64,000 bases of DNA from Spirogloea muscicola. Lineage: Eukaryota > Streptophyta > Zygnematophyceae > Spirogloeales > Spirogloeaceae. How positions within the stretch are numbered: position 1 is the stretch's first letter; each line of letters begins with the position of its first letter. Where the stretch lies: contig WELB01000016.1 in NCBI GenBank assembly GCA_009602725.1, positions 14,192-78,191 of the forward strand, given 5' to 3'. The position numbers and the translations under genes are program-made. The notes below the pieces were generated by a model. That model did no database searches, was not told the origin of the DNA, and was given only the letters and a program-made list of their open reading frames with translations. This document shows positions 26,401 to 36,914 of the stretch, in pieces.

Positions 26401-27165
26401 CCTTGCGACGTATATTTCCATCAATCAGTGAGTTGACTTGCCCCGTTCATCCGTCCAAATACAGGCTTGGTTTGCCTCAAGAGTAGCTTAATCAATTGTA
26501 GCCAAGGACGTTTTATCCTCTCTTTGAGCTGTATCATTGATTCACCTCCTCCTTCTCTGCTGCAACATTGGCTCAGGTGCAATCTACTCATTTTTCAGTG
26601 TGTCCCCTTGTGCACCAAGCGTGGTCCGCAGCAATCATGGTCCTCTTAGGAGTTCGCTCTTGATCTCAAAACATTTTGTGTGATTGTTCACTACGATTGT
26701 GCAGGGCCATCTTGCACACATACACCAATGAGGATGTCTCGCTCGGATCATGGCTGATTGGTCTTGATGTGGACCACGTGGATGACCGAGCCATGTGCTG
26801 CGGCACCCCCCCTGGTACAACACCTTGACTTACCTATCTACTATTGTAATAGTATGCAAAGTTGCACAAGTATCTTGCCTCTACAAGCTACTCGCACGTG
26901 ATAGGGGCATGCATGCTTTAAATATGCCTTTGTGAAGGCATCTGCTTGCGCTTATGTCTGGTTAGTGAAGAGCCATTTCAAGAAGACCTCACAAGCACTG
27001 TGTGAGTTTTCAACAGATTGTGAGTGGAAGGCGCAAGCAGGAAACATGTGTCTTGCCTCCTTCGATTGGCCTTGCAGTGGTGTGTGCAAGTCTGTGGAGC
27101 GCATGAAGGAGGTGCACACCCGATGCGGTGAGGGCAGTGACGCGCTGTGGGCAACAGCGTTCTGA
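23432..27165 (+). CDS. GT31 beta-1,3-galactosyltransferase family protein, paralog B
   Basis: Golgi type II glycosyltransferase closely matching Arabidopsis B3GALT (At1g77810-type) proteins. The start ATG at 23432 gives a basic tip and anchor ([20 protein letters not shown]). Conserved exons: 24634-24851 ([33 protein letters not shown]), 25059-25122 ([11 protein letters not shown]), 25295-25367, 25568-25688 ([10 protein letters not shown] and the metal-binding [10 protein letters not shown]), 25949-26036 ([13 protein letters not shown]), 26196-26249 ([12 protein letters not shown]), 26356-26427 ([19 protein letters not shown]), 26705-26814 ([26 protein letters not shown]) and 27017-27165 ([23 protein letters not shown]). 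The exon joins between 23432 and 24634 are not settled. It is the less diverged of the two paralogs flanking PIG-A. Confidence 0.93.
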
Positions 27166-27959
27166 CTGAATACCTTTACTGGACACTGATAAGCCCACCT
27201 TGACCGTCCTCAAAGGGTGGCGGTCACGCACATACATGCAAACTGCTCTGCGAGCTTGGGTGGAAAGTTCAGGACTGTCTTTATTATTGGTCATTGACCC
27301 ACTTAATATTTGTTCATCCCCGTGATTAGACACCCTCTCTACTTAATCTTTGCACCTCCTGTGTTTACGCTTATAAAGCCAGGCTTCACCAGCCTTGATG
27401 GCTGAACAGAGGCACCTGCCTTGTTCCTAAGATGGTGGTGGAATAAACCTGTTACAGAATGCCGATCTTGTGAGAGGTGATGTGATGATGGCCAAGTCTT
27501 GTGTCTATGCCTTCGAGAGGTGATATGACGGCTCAGTTAGGGCAAGTCTTGCACTTCTTCTTCTGATTGCCCTGCTGTCGAATTGCCCTGAAACCTTGCA
27601 GGCTAGCCTGTAGCACTTCGTAAGCTGGGCAGCCCTTGCTTGAACCAATAGACTGGTCATATCTTAGCTGATGCCTCGAGCTTCTGCCGTTTGCTTTTGT
27701 TCCATAGCCCAGTCTCTGACATTTAGGTGCTGTAGTGAGGTTGCTGAGCTCGCGTGCTCTCCTGGTCGCTGTCGCTTAGTCTTCTGCATCAGCCTCCTTT
27801 GAAGATGCCGACCTGCCTGAGCAGTTCTCTTGGGCTGGCCCTTCTCTGCTCGAGCTCCTCGAGGGCATCCAGCCTGACTTCGCTGACACAAGAGACCATG
27901 GTAACGTCTTTTCTATTTTTGTTGGCTGCTTGCGTCACTCCGACTCGGCAGAGCTCTTG
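27166..27959. other. Spacer after GT31-B, no gene seen
   Basis: The first few hundred bases are likely the 3' untranslated region. A near-repeat of gagaggtgatgtgatg and gagaggtgatatgacg occurs at about 27473 and 27514. No domain or splice-consistent frame was recognised on either strand. Confidence 0.4.
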
Positions 27960-28480
27960 CAGGAGTAGCTGGTGGCCGTGAAAGGCGAGCCCAGAAGATG
28001 GACAAGGTCAAGGGGAAAGCTTCAACACGACAGCGCAATTCAGTCAACAAAATAACGGGTACTGCTGATACAGTAAATCCTGATCGACAGCCAAAATGTC
28101 GGCTATACTCAGCGGCAGGAAGCGAGTCGGCCGGCAGAAAGCCAGCTGCAGCCACGGCAGGGTCAGCAAGCAGACGCAGGCAAAAGGCTGGTGTTGCTGT
28201 AGAAAAGCGGAGGGGGCACAAATGATACACCACAGCCGGCGGAACAGCTCTTCCGATTACGGACAATGGCTGAGAAGGCCAGCCCACAGGGATGAACAAG
28301 GTCTGAAAGGAAAGCGCGGCCCTTGACTGGTGGCTGGGATAGGGAAAAGCGCGCCCATAGAAAAGAGGGGCTGGCCAAGCCAGCCCAAAAAACAACACAA
28401 TGTCCATGGAGAGGCCAGCCCAAAGAAATGAACTGAAAGGGCCGGAAAGGCGCCAACAACGCGAGACTGCTCTCCGAGGT
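27960..28480. repeat. Cluster of hairpin repeat units
   Basis: Several units lie in a row. One at about 28266 reads GGCTGAGAAGGCCAGCCC. The pair at about 28312-28345 contains the reverse complement of the GGCCGCGCT and CACCAGTCA motifs. GGGGCTGGCCAAGCCAGCCC lies at about 28366, and GAGAGGCCAGCCCAAAGAA at about 28410. These resemble the units at 18335-18440 and 39455-39520. The cluster is upstream of the aminotransferase gene. Confidence 0.7.
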
Positions 28481-28539
28481 TTTTGCTAATGGAACTCATT
28501 AATCTCTTGATAACAAACATCTCTTCTCTTCTTCTAAAG

Positions 28540-28745
28540 TACGGCGATGGCTGTGAAAGAGAGGAGAAGGCGCAAGGGATGCGAGAAGAACGTGCTGTGA
28601 AAAGCCAGCCCGATAGTCATTTAGTAGGTCCGCAGGGGTCCGAAAGCAGCTGTGAGAGGCCAGCCCCAGAGGGAAAGAGAGAGAAAGAGACCTCGTCCAT
28701 TCCTTTGGGCTGGCCAGCCACCAGTTAATCTGGCCGCGCTGGCTT
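28540..28745. repeat. Second cluster of hairpin repeat units
   Basis: Contains GATGGCTGTGAAAGAGAGGA, GCTGTGAAAAGCCAGCCC, GCTGTGAGAGGCCAGCCCC and TTTGGGCTGGCCAGCCACCA, followed by GTTAATCTGGCCGCGCTGG. It ends about 120 bp before the aminotransferase start codon. GAGAAGGCGCAAGGGATGCG near 28563 weakly resembles the core at 32707 and 48318. Confidence 0.7.
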
Positions 28746-28868
28746 CAAAAGAGAGGAGGAACGAAAAGGGCAAAAGATGAGACGAATGAACAGGGTTTGG
28801 TTATCAGGGAGCAGCTCCCGCCGTCGCCCGCGAGGCCGGGGCGCGCCGCGCCGCGCGTCGGCGCGGGG

Positions 28869-31631
28869 ATGCGGCTGTTCGTGCCGCTGGCGGAGGCGTT
28901 CGACGGCCGGCTGGGCCTCGCGCTCGGCTCCGCCATCCCCTTCCTCATCGCCTACGCGCTCCAGGCCCGCGGCCGCCGCGCCACCTCGCGCCGCGCCGTC
29001 CACGCTGCCGCCGCCTCCTCCGCCTCCGCCGCCGCCGACGGCGATGGCGCCGGCGCCGCGTACGTCCGCTGCCTCTGCGGGACCTCTGCGCGCCTGCGGC
29101 CCTAGACGACTCTGTGCTTCAGCTGAGCCGCCACCAGTCTGCGTGTCTGCCGTCTGATGGCGGCCTTCCTCTGGTTTCGGGCGGCTGCCAGCAGACGACC
29201 GGACGAGGAGGCTGGCCAACGCCCCATCGCTAACGGATTCCCGGCGCACGACGATAGGAGCAATGGCCTCGCCCCTGCAGCCACAGGGAAAGAGCCGGGC
29301 TCCGCACTGGACAGCCACTCCGCTGGTTGGAAGGAGGTGGAGTGTAACAATTACGACGCGGAAAGCAACCCGGACGGCTGCATCCAGCTCGGCATCGCTG
29401 ACAACAAGGTACTACTTACACTCCGATCACAGTACGATCGTCACTGAGAAGATGATAATAGTTGTGCATCTCATGCTTCTCATGTGCTGAGACGTGTGAC
29501 CTTTGGTAGCTTGAGTAAGTGTGGACTGCAGAATGAGGCAGGCTGGGAGGTTGAGGAGGACTCAGCCTGCTGCCGATGTGCGAGGCAGAAAGGGCTGCTG
29601 GCTGCAATGACACTGCTGTCACTCCTCCCAGGTGTCGCTGGACTTGATTGAGAGCCGGTTGCTTGGTCCGTCCTCTGCCTCCGCCTGGGCTGCTGGGAAA
29701 GGCTGCATGAATCTAGCAGAGATGGCCAGCTATCCATCTGACTCTTTTCGCGGTTCGGCAACGTTTCGCAAGGTGAAATTTTTTCTTTTGCGCATACTTG
29801 CTCACTGATGAATCACAATCGTCACTTACTAGCAGACATTTGTTATTAGTTTATTTATTTACATTAGGTTCACATAGGTCGTTGATATCAGTTGCAAGAC
29901 AAGATCCCAGTATTGCTGCATACTCCATGTATGTATGAATGGCAGCTCCAGGAGTGAGGCAAATGCTAGTCCATCATATACGTCCGGTTGACAGAGTCAC
30001 AATACTGAGTCCAGTAGTGGTTGCTGTCCTGTAGGCCTTGGCCACCTTGCTTATGACCGTTGCAGAAGATAGATTCGATGTTGATCCAGAACACATTGTT
30101 GCGGCTTCAGGAGCATCAGCCATCCTTGAGGTCCTAGCCTTTATCCTCGGGCCTTCACCCACTGACGCATTCCTCGTTCCTGCACCCTATTACACCGGGT
30201 GCAGCTTTGCACCTTCTCATTTCAAAGAGTGCTTGCTGATATTCCGTGCAAAGGGTGCCCAACTTCTTGCCGTGCATGACCAAGCCCCTTTTGAACCACC
30301 CGCAGAGTGCGCCCATTGAGTCTATTTTATAGTGCCTCCAGGATAGATTGTGCAATAAGAAATAGCACAGGTTGCAATGCAATGACAGACCTGAGGGTCG
30401 AGCCCTTCTGTGCTTCAGTGCCTTTTAAATACATCATGAGTTGGAAGCTACGTTTCTCTACGTCTTTTATGGATTCCCTCAGCTAGGTTCTTTGTTCACA
30501 CTGCAGATTTGATCTTGATGTGGCTGGGAGGTCAGGAGTGAAACTTGTTCCAGCCTTCCTGCAAAGTGCTGATGGCTTTTGCATCACACAGCGAAGCCTT
30601 GAAGAGGCTTACAGGACAGCCAGGTGGAATGGCTCCACAGTGAAGGCCATTGCTGTGACGTCTCCAGCAAACCCGATTGGAAGGATGCTGACAGCAGGTG
30701 AGATGTCAACTCACGTATAGGCTTACTGCTGTATAGGCCTACTGCTGTACTGATCTGTTTCACCTGAAGCAGTCACAATGTGATACTGCAAGTCTGACAC
30801 ACCCACTGTTTTCGTAGATGAGCTCCAAACTCTCCTTAACTTTGCCGAGGACAGGGGACTTCACATCATCTCAGATGAAATATATGCAGGTATGAAGCAG
30901 GTAGCAGAATATGTGAAATCACTATGGATAGAGCCATCTGCTGCAAAATAGTTGCAAATTTAGTTGGTGTGAGCATGAGCATGACATCCTTTCAACGAAA
31001 CCGTCTGTACTGAGACAAGCTCATGACTTGTGCAGGCTCTTGTTTTGGCAAGCCCAGCTTTACAAGTGCAGCAGAGTTGGTGCCACCTGAACACCCTCAT
31101 GCGCAGCATGTGCACATTGTCTATGGTCTTTCTAAGGATCTAGGCCTCCCTGGTTTCCGGGTCGGCGTCCTCTACAGCCGCAACAAGGAGGTGCTTGCTC
31201 GAGCAGCCAAGATGACAAGATTTTGCGCCGTTTCTTCTCCTTGTCAAGCCCTGCTTGCACCCCTTCTCCAGGACCAGACATATTGGAAAAGTTACTTGAA
31301 GGAGTACCATCAGCGACTGTCGGCGCGCTACCAAATCGTTGTTGAGGCCCTCAACAAGCTGGAAGTGGGTTACGTGGAGGCCAATGCAGGATTCTTCATC
31401 TTTGTCAATCTAAGACCATTCCTTGTGACAAGTGATCAGGCTGGTGAGGAGGCCTTTTTCGAGCGTTTACTCTATGATCTAGGCCTCTTCTTGAATCCCG
31501 GAGGGGCCTGGCATTGCAATGAGCCAGGTTGGTTCAGGCTGTGTTTTGCTGCTGTAGATGAGGCAACTCTCAAAGTTGCCATGCGCAGGCTGCAACAGCT
31601 TGTGGCGCACAGTAATGGCAGGCGCCGGTAG
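28869..31631 (+). CDS. ACS10/ACS12-type aminotransferase (ACC synthase-like)
   Basis: PLP-dependent fold-type I aminotransferase. The Arabidopsis relatives ACS10 and ACS12 act as amino acid aminotransferases rather than as ACC synthases, and I infer the same here. Seven exons join in frame to about 522 residues: 28869-29059, 29195-29408, 29632-29772, 30035-30198, 30507-30697, 30818-30889 and 31036-31631. The N-terminus (MRLFVPLAEAFDGRLGLALG, then a hydrophobic stretch) matches the ACS10/12-specific extension (MRLIVPLQGVVQGRGGL type). Hallmarks are NPDGCIQLGIADN, the cofactor region VAASGASAILEVLAF, VPAPYYTGFD, TSPANPIGRML, IISDEIYAG, and the Schiff-base lysine in YGLSKDLGLPGFRVG. The conserved Arg is in GWFRLCFA. 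The poly-Ala segment after the anchor is coded by GCC runs. Confidence 0.93.
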
Positions 31632-32690
31632 TGTGTGGGTTGTGTAGTTGCAGCTACCGCTGCTGTTAGGCATGTTTGGTCCTGCCAGAGGCCAGTGTTG
31701 AGGTCATTGTGTACTACTATCATGTTTACTTGGGCAGCTGAATAGTGCTGTACCGAATATAATATGCCATGTGTGGCTGTTGTAAGTCGACAGCTGAGAA
31801 AGAGGTGCGTAGATTAGAGTCCTCGGCAATCAACGTTTATGCAGAGGTTTCTTGATGATACCGATTGCACTGGCCATCTTGATCGTGATGGTGCTGCAAT
31901 GATCAAATCAGTTCTCTGGTTGATTGTAGCCCTTCGGCAAACTGGTGGCTAACGAGTATTGGCCGCGCACCTATATCCACCATCACGGCAGCTGGCCTTG
32001 CCGATGTACTGCAGTAGCCACTTTCACAACTACACTGGTATTGTTGATCATCAAAAGCGCAGCCAGTTGTGTAATCTTCGCCGTAGGAGGTCTGCATTGG
32101 GCGATACAGTTGTCTGGAAGGCTGAGTGCTGTTATAGCGATCATTTAGTCAGCAGAATTTGCACTTGCACACCAATGGCATCACCTACACCACGTTTGGT
32201 TATCGATTGAGTCATTTTGCTCAAACACGCCAATGTCTCTCAGTGCAAGGACTGAAGGAGCGTCCATATTTGCTAGAAGTGCACCACTCGACACTGCAGG
32301 AGTGGAAAGTGCCAGTGCTTTGACATTGACTTTTGGAACCACACAATGAGGTGGTTCATTGATTGGGACATCTTTCACCCGGAAACTCGCTGGGTATTTC
32401 AAAGTGCCTGACTTGCCGTCAACTCGCAACTCACTCTACCGCACTTCAGCAGATTACAAGTGACTTCAGAATGATGCGTTGCCAAATCCATCAGCAACAA
32501 GCTCATAATGGTCAACAGGCTCTCGTATCTATATTCTGATTCATGTACCGTTTACCACCTACTACCTGACTAGCCTTACTTCTCACTTCCACCACTAATC
32601 TGATTCCGCTTTGCCGGCCACGTTGAGTCTGACACTTCACAATTCTTATTCCTCTACGTCACACGGCAGCCAATACCATATGGCGCGACA
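31632..32690. other. Spacer between the aminotransferase and eL6, no gene assigned
   Basis: The 5' part is likely the aminotransferase 3' region. A minus-strand open frame from 32429 to 32181 (82 codons) has protein-like composition (for example VKDVPINEPPHCVVPKVNV) but no recognised family and no visible splice context. Confidence 0.4.
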
Positions 32691-32706
32691 CCCTCTCGGA
32701 GAAAGG

Positions 32707-32732
32707 GAGAAGGCGCGCGGTGCGCATGAAAC
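32707..32732 (+). repeat. 26-bp core shared with the LINE-associated repeat
   Basis: The block starting gagaaggcgcgcggtgcg differs by one base over 26 bp from 48318-48343, and is also related to the start of the copy at 13407-13382. It lies about 200 bp upstream of the eL6 first exon. This is a partial copy; the rest of the 100-bp repeat is not recognisable here. Confidence 0.6.
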
Positions 32733-32930
32733 GGAGGGGACGCCTCTCGGAGAAGCGCTTGCCCCCCAACCCCGCCGAGGCCCGCCAAGGAGCCGCAGCC
32801 GTCAGGCGGCGCCGTTAGGGCGGCCGGCGCGAGACAAGACCTCGCTAAACCCTGCCCCCCCCTTGAACCCCCGACCTCCGTGCCTTGACTGCGGCGGCTG
32901 CAGCGGCGGCGGCGGCGGCGGCGGCGGGCA

Positions 32931-34140
32931 ATGGCGCGCGCGGTGCGGGCGCCGNGGCCAAGAACGGCGGCGCCTTCCCGGCGCACGACAAGGCGGCGGC
33001 GCCCGAGGCCCCCGCGCCGCGCGCGCCGCGCTTCTACCCCGCGGACGACGTGCCCGCGCCCAAGCGCCGCAGCCTCGTCCGCCGCCCCACCAAGCTCCGG
33101 TGAGGGAGCCCCGCTTTGCCTCCCGAGCCCCGCCATGGACGTTAAGATAATGAGACCGCCCCAGCAACTGCGAGCCGTCTCCGCCCCCACCGCTTGTCGC
33201 TGCGGGATTGCCTTTTGCTGACGGCCGCCCCCGTTGCCCTCTGGCGGCGGTCGTGGCAGGTCGAGCATCACGCCGGGCACGGTGCTCATCCTGCTGGCCG
33301 GCCACTTCAAGGGCAAGCGCGTCGTCTTCCTCAAGCAGCTCGACTCGGGCCTCCTCCTCGTCACAGGTGCTCCCGCCAGGCCCCTACCTCGTCCTCAGAG
33401 ACCGCTCAAACTGCCGCAATCTGGCACTTCGCGCACTCCAGCCGCTCTGCATAGCCCCGCCTGCTCGGAAGCTCTGCACTGCTGGCTCTCCTGCGGCAGG
33501 TCCCCACAAACCACAGTCATGTAGGAGCGAGCTTGCCAGCCCCCTGCAAGACGGCATCAAGCGGCGAATTCCAACATTGACTGGGTCGATTTTGCTCATC
33601 CACTTCCACTTGCAGGTCCCTTCAACGTGAATGGCGTGCCGCTGAGGCGCGTGAACCAGGCTTATGTCATCGGGACGTCTACAAAGACCGACATATCCGG
33701 CATCGACCTCAGCAAGTACAGCGATGCCTACTTCAAGAGACCGGAAACCAAGAAGCAGAAAGGCGAGAGCGAGTTCTTTGACTCTGAGAAGGAGGTGAGC
33801 GGCTGCAGCAGCCAGCGGCAGTGACCGCCAGCTCGGCGTCCTTTTAGGTGCACGATGGTTTTCTGAGCTGCATGGGGCTTGAGGCTGGGCTGCGCCAACA
33901 ACAATGTTCCTGTCAAGATTGTCAGGAGTCCACTAGTGGTGCACTTACATATCCAGTGTGCTGTTGCCGTGTACTCCCTGACAGGAGAAGAAGCAGGTGT
34001 CAGAAGAGAGGAAAGCGGACCAGAAGGAGATTGACAGCGCCCTTGCAGCTGTTGTTGAGAAGACCGCTGATCTCAAGGCATACTTGGGCGCGCGGTTTAG
34101 CCTGCGGAGCGGGCAGAAGCCCCATGAGCTAGTCTTCTGA
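32931..34140 (+). CDS. RPL6: Large ribosomal subunit protein eL6
   Basis: Cytosolic 60S ribosomal protein. Exons: up to 33099 ([29 protein letters not shown]), 33260-33366 ([36 protein letters not shown]), 33616-33794 ([35 protein letters not shown]) and 33985-34140 ([20 protein letters not shown], then LVF and TGA). The start is unresolved. An ATG at 32931 opens MARAVRAP, but the eL6 sequence after the single N at 32955 continues in another frame. I infer that the N stands for missing or collapsed sequence in the first exon, because plant eL6 proteins have about 40 more N-terminal residues than are seen here. A GCG repeat precedes the ATG. Confidence 0.92.
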
Positions 34141-34643
34141 GCTCTTTGTTTTTTGACTCCATTGTCTGCACAGTCCGTGTTCCCAGGCTCAACAGACATA
34201 GGGTGCTTGTGCCGTATTCATTGTTGGTTCATATCTGCCCCTTCATGTGCAAGTTGCGATCTGCTCAGTGCGCCCTTCTTGTGGGTCACACAGCCACTAC
34301 TAGACAGCCTGAGTCAAGCTTGGGGTTCATTATTCGTCCAATCAGCTGCTGCCTGTGGTGGCGCAAAGTGGAGCCCGCAGATAGGGTAAAAACAACGCTT
34401 TCAGTGGGGCCAAGCATATGTTACTGCTCTTGCAGTCGTGTGGCTGGACCTATCAGCGGTTGCAGCTTGCCTTGACCGTGCTCAAGTTGCTTTCACCCAT
34501 ACAGCGCATAGATTTGACCAACAAACAGACCTACAATAATTGGCTCCAAATTATAGGAAGCATAAATAACAACCTCATACCCTGCATCTGCAGGTTGAAG
34601 CGGGTTGAGGAGGCAGGCTATGAGTGTGCTCAGCCACAGCCTG
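34141..34643. other. Convergent 3' spacer, no gene seen
   Basis: It lies between the stop codons of eL6 (plus) and the coiled-coil protein (minus). It should hold both 3' untranslated regions. No repeat of the hairpin family was found in it. Confidence 0.45.
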
Positions 34644-36010
34644 TCACTGTCTGCCCTGAGCTGACTTTGCTGACTGCGACTGCAAAGCCTGGCTGCTGTT
34701 GACGCGAGTGTTCAGCTCGCCCTGTGCCTCGTCAATTTGGACAGTGGATGGCTCAGGCCTTGGCCTCAAGACCGGCCCCAAGCCCTTGGAGCGCACCCTT
34801 GCCATGACAGCTAGTTGCTTCTCCCTGATCACAAGCTCCAACTGCCAGCAGCAAAGCAGCAGCCATCATGAGTACTGTGGTCACGCCTGTGCTTGAGACA
34901 ACTGAGATGGCTAGGCACGCAAATGCATATCCCCTGTGCAGAGACGCAAACTCACAGATGCGACAGAGGAGCTCGGAAAATCTGCTCTCACATCAAGGAG
35001 GCTCTGCATCTCCGCCGCCTTGCCAAGCGCTGCAGAGGCTGCAATAATCGACTCCTCGGCTCGTTTCTGCACACAATGCAATCCCGGGACAAAGACGGGT
35101 CAGGTATCGTGTTCTGCCTAGGAAGTAGTAGTGAGCACACGAATAGCGACAAGCTGCACCTGCTCAGGCGTGGATGCAGTGCTCGCAAATGAGGCAGTAG
35201 TGAAGCAGCAGGGTGGACAATGGGCTCGACAGACGGTTGCGAAAGAGCCAACTACTCACCCTGTGGAACTCATACAGGTCTCTCCACTTGCGGATCTCCT
35301 CCAGGTGCTGCTGCCGCAGCTCGCTGATTCTCCCCGTGTGCTGCTGCGATGGCGAGTGCAGGTTGGAACTGAACAGCGTCCTCCTGCGGGTTACATGCAA
35401 AGCATCCAGAGATTGGCTTGACTGAGGATGCCGTAATGGGGAGATCGAGCACGTCGAGGGCATGGGCTGGGGGAGGGGCACAAGCGCTGTCTTGGCCGGC
35501 AAGAAGCGGAGCGGCTGCACGCTGCAGTGCGGCAATGAAGCGGGCCGGCGACGTTGCCGACGTGCCAAATGAGCGCTGACCCGATTGCGGGCTCCAGGCC
35601 GGAAGCGGCGCCGTCCAGGGGGTAATAGTCGAGGCCGTCGCTCGCCAGCGGCTGCTGGCCCAGGATGACGTACGGCAGCCGCCAGCCTGCGCACACCGCG
35701 CGGCCCGCTCAGATAACGGCGGCGGCGGCGGTGGCGGCATCACGGCAAGCGTTCGGCCAGGCACAGAAGCGCCGCAGGATGGGCCACGATGTGCCGTCGC
35801 CGGCGGCGGCGGCGGCGGCGGGGGGGGCGCACCGGCGGTGGCGAGGCACCAGGCGCCGCGGAGGGCGCCGTGGAGGAGGTAGTGGCGCTGGCCGTCGATG
35901 CGGACGCCCAGGAAGCCGAGCCAGGCGCCCAGCAGGCCGCCAGCGCCGGCGCACAGCAGGCTGTTGGGCAGAATCACCAGCTGCGTCGCCACCTCCTCCG
36001 TGCTGGACAT
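34644..36010 (-). CDS. Unrecognised small membrane-anchored coiled-coil protein
   Basis: Function unknown. Five exons join in frame to about 226 residues: 35833-36010, 35581-35686, 35260-35383, 34992-35066 and 34644-34841. The ATG at 36010 opens MSSTEEVATQLVILPNSLLC, followed by a Gly/Ala/Leu-rich hydrophobic helix (AGAGGLLGAWLGFLGVRIDG). The next exon has GWRLPYVILGQQPLASDGLD. The C-terminal half is polar and helical (ISELRQQHLEEIRKWRDLYE, KRAEESIIAASAALGKAAEM, LELVIREKQLAVMARVRSKG) and likely forms a coiled coil. One N-terminal helix and a coiled tail suggest an organelle or ER membrane scaffold, but this is inference. It shares a divergent G-box-rich promoter with the small protein at 36524. 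Confidence 0.7.
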
Positions 36011-36523
36011 GGCCCCGCCGCCGCCGCCGCCGCCGCCGCCGCCTCCGTTGCCGGGGCGGGTGCCACGTGTCGTCGGGCCTGAGAGAGAGGCGGGGCGGCC
36101 GCCGGGGCGCAGCAGCTCGAGTGGGGGGCGCGGGGCTCCCACCGGGACGGCCCCGTCTCGCCGGAGCTCCGCCCACCACCCGCTAACTTTTCGCTAGCGC
36201 GCCCCGGGGGAAAAGCCCCTTTCTACCCTATTTATTCCACGTGTAAGGAAATCACTGTCCACTCCGAGGCAACCGTGGCTTCATCCGGGACAGGGCCTCT
36301 TTCCAGCTCTCACACTATCGACGACTTGACGGCAGACCTCGGCAGCCCGATAAGTGCCCCCACCCCCCCCATGCACCGGCGGCACCCCGTAGGCCGCCAC
36401 GTGGCCTGCCCGTGCTGACGCGGACCCCGCGATTCCCGCCGCCGCCCCCGCCACTGCCGCCGCCGGCCGCCGCCGCCGCCGCCGCCGAGGCTTGGCAGGG
36501 CGCCGCGCTCGACTGCGGCGGCC
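36011..36523. promoter_or_regulatory. Divergent promoter with three G-boxes
   Basis: The interval separates two divergent start codons. It contains three CACGTG palindromes at 36064-36069, 36238-36243 and 36398-36403, and CGG runs on both sides. CACGTG is the plant G-box bound by bZIP and bHLH factors. The middle copy lies next to an AT-rich tatttatt stretch. Regulation through these sites is inferred, not shown. Confidence 0.5.
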
Positions 36524-36914
36524 ATGGCCCACCGCAGCAGCGCGGGAGAGAACGGCGGCCTNCCTGCCGACTCGCCCGCGCTGTCTGCGCCGCTAGCGGG
36601 ACCGCGCAGCGTGGCAGGCGACGGCGGACGCCGCCGCCGGCGGCGGCGGCGGCGGCGGCGGCGACTACGCGCGCCTGTCCAAGTGGCCCAACCCGCCGGA
36701 CCGCGCGAACCCGGACCCGGTGGCGCTGGCGGAGCAGTGGCGGTATGCAACGCGGCTGTACGCACGCTTCTACGCCCGCGCCTGGGGCGCCGCCGTGCTC
36801 GGCGCCTCCGCCTGCTTCGCGCTGGGCTACTACCTCAAGGGCGGCAACCCCGTCACCGCCGCCGCCAGGAGGGCCTCCTCCGACGGGCCCCTCGGCCGTG
36901 GCGGCGGCGGCTGA
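36524..36914 (+). CDS. Small single-helix membrane protein, unknown function
   Basis: The ATG at 36524 sits in a good context (gcggccATGGCC) and opens MAHRSSAGENGG. A conserved-looking C-terminal half lies in another frame, ending at 36914: DYARLSKWPNPPDRANPDPV, then ALAEQWRYATRLYARFYARA and the hydrophobic WGAAVLGASACFALGYYLKG. Between them are a single N at 36562 and a long CGG run (about 36629-36660), so the frame change is probably a sequence error or gap rather than a real break. I have an unverified impression of similar uncharacterised plant proteins with a KWPNPPD motif and one C-terminal helix. The motif has not been tied to a function here. Single coding exon. Confidence 0.55.

Noticed and set aside
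28163-28520. Minus-strand frames with Trp/Leu-rich products such as LGWLGQPLF
   Set aside because: The peptide similarity to frames at 18174 comes from the shared hairpin repeat, not from a gene.
28869-31631. Calling the aminotransferase a true ACC synthase
   Set aside because: The N-terminal extension matches ACS10/ACS12, which are aminotransferases in Arabidopsis; no evidence supports ethylene synthesis.
35709-36197. Long Arg/Ala/Pro frames on both strands
   Set aside because: They are alternate frames of the CGG-rich first exon and promoter of the coiled-coil protein gene.
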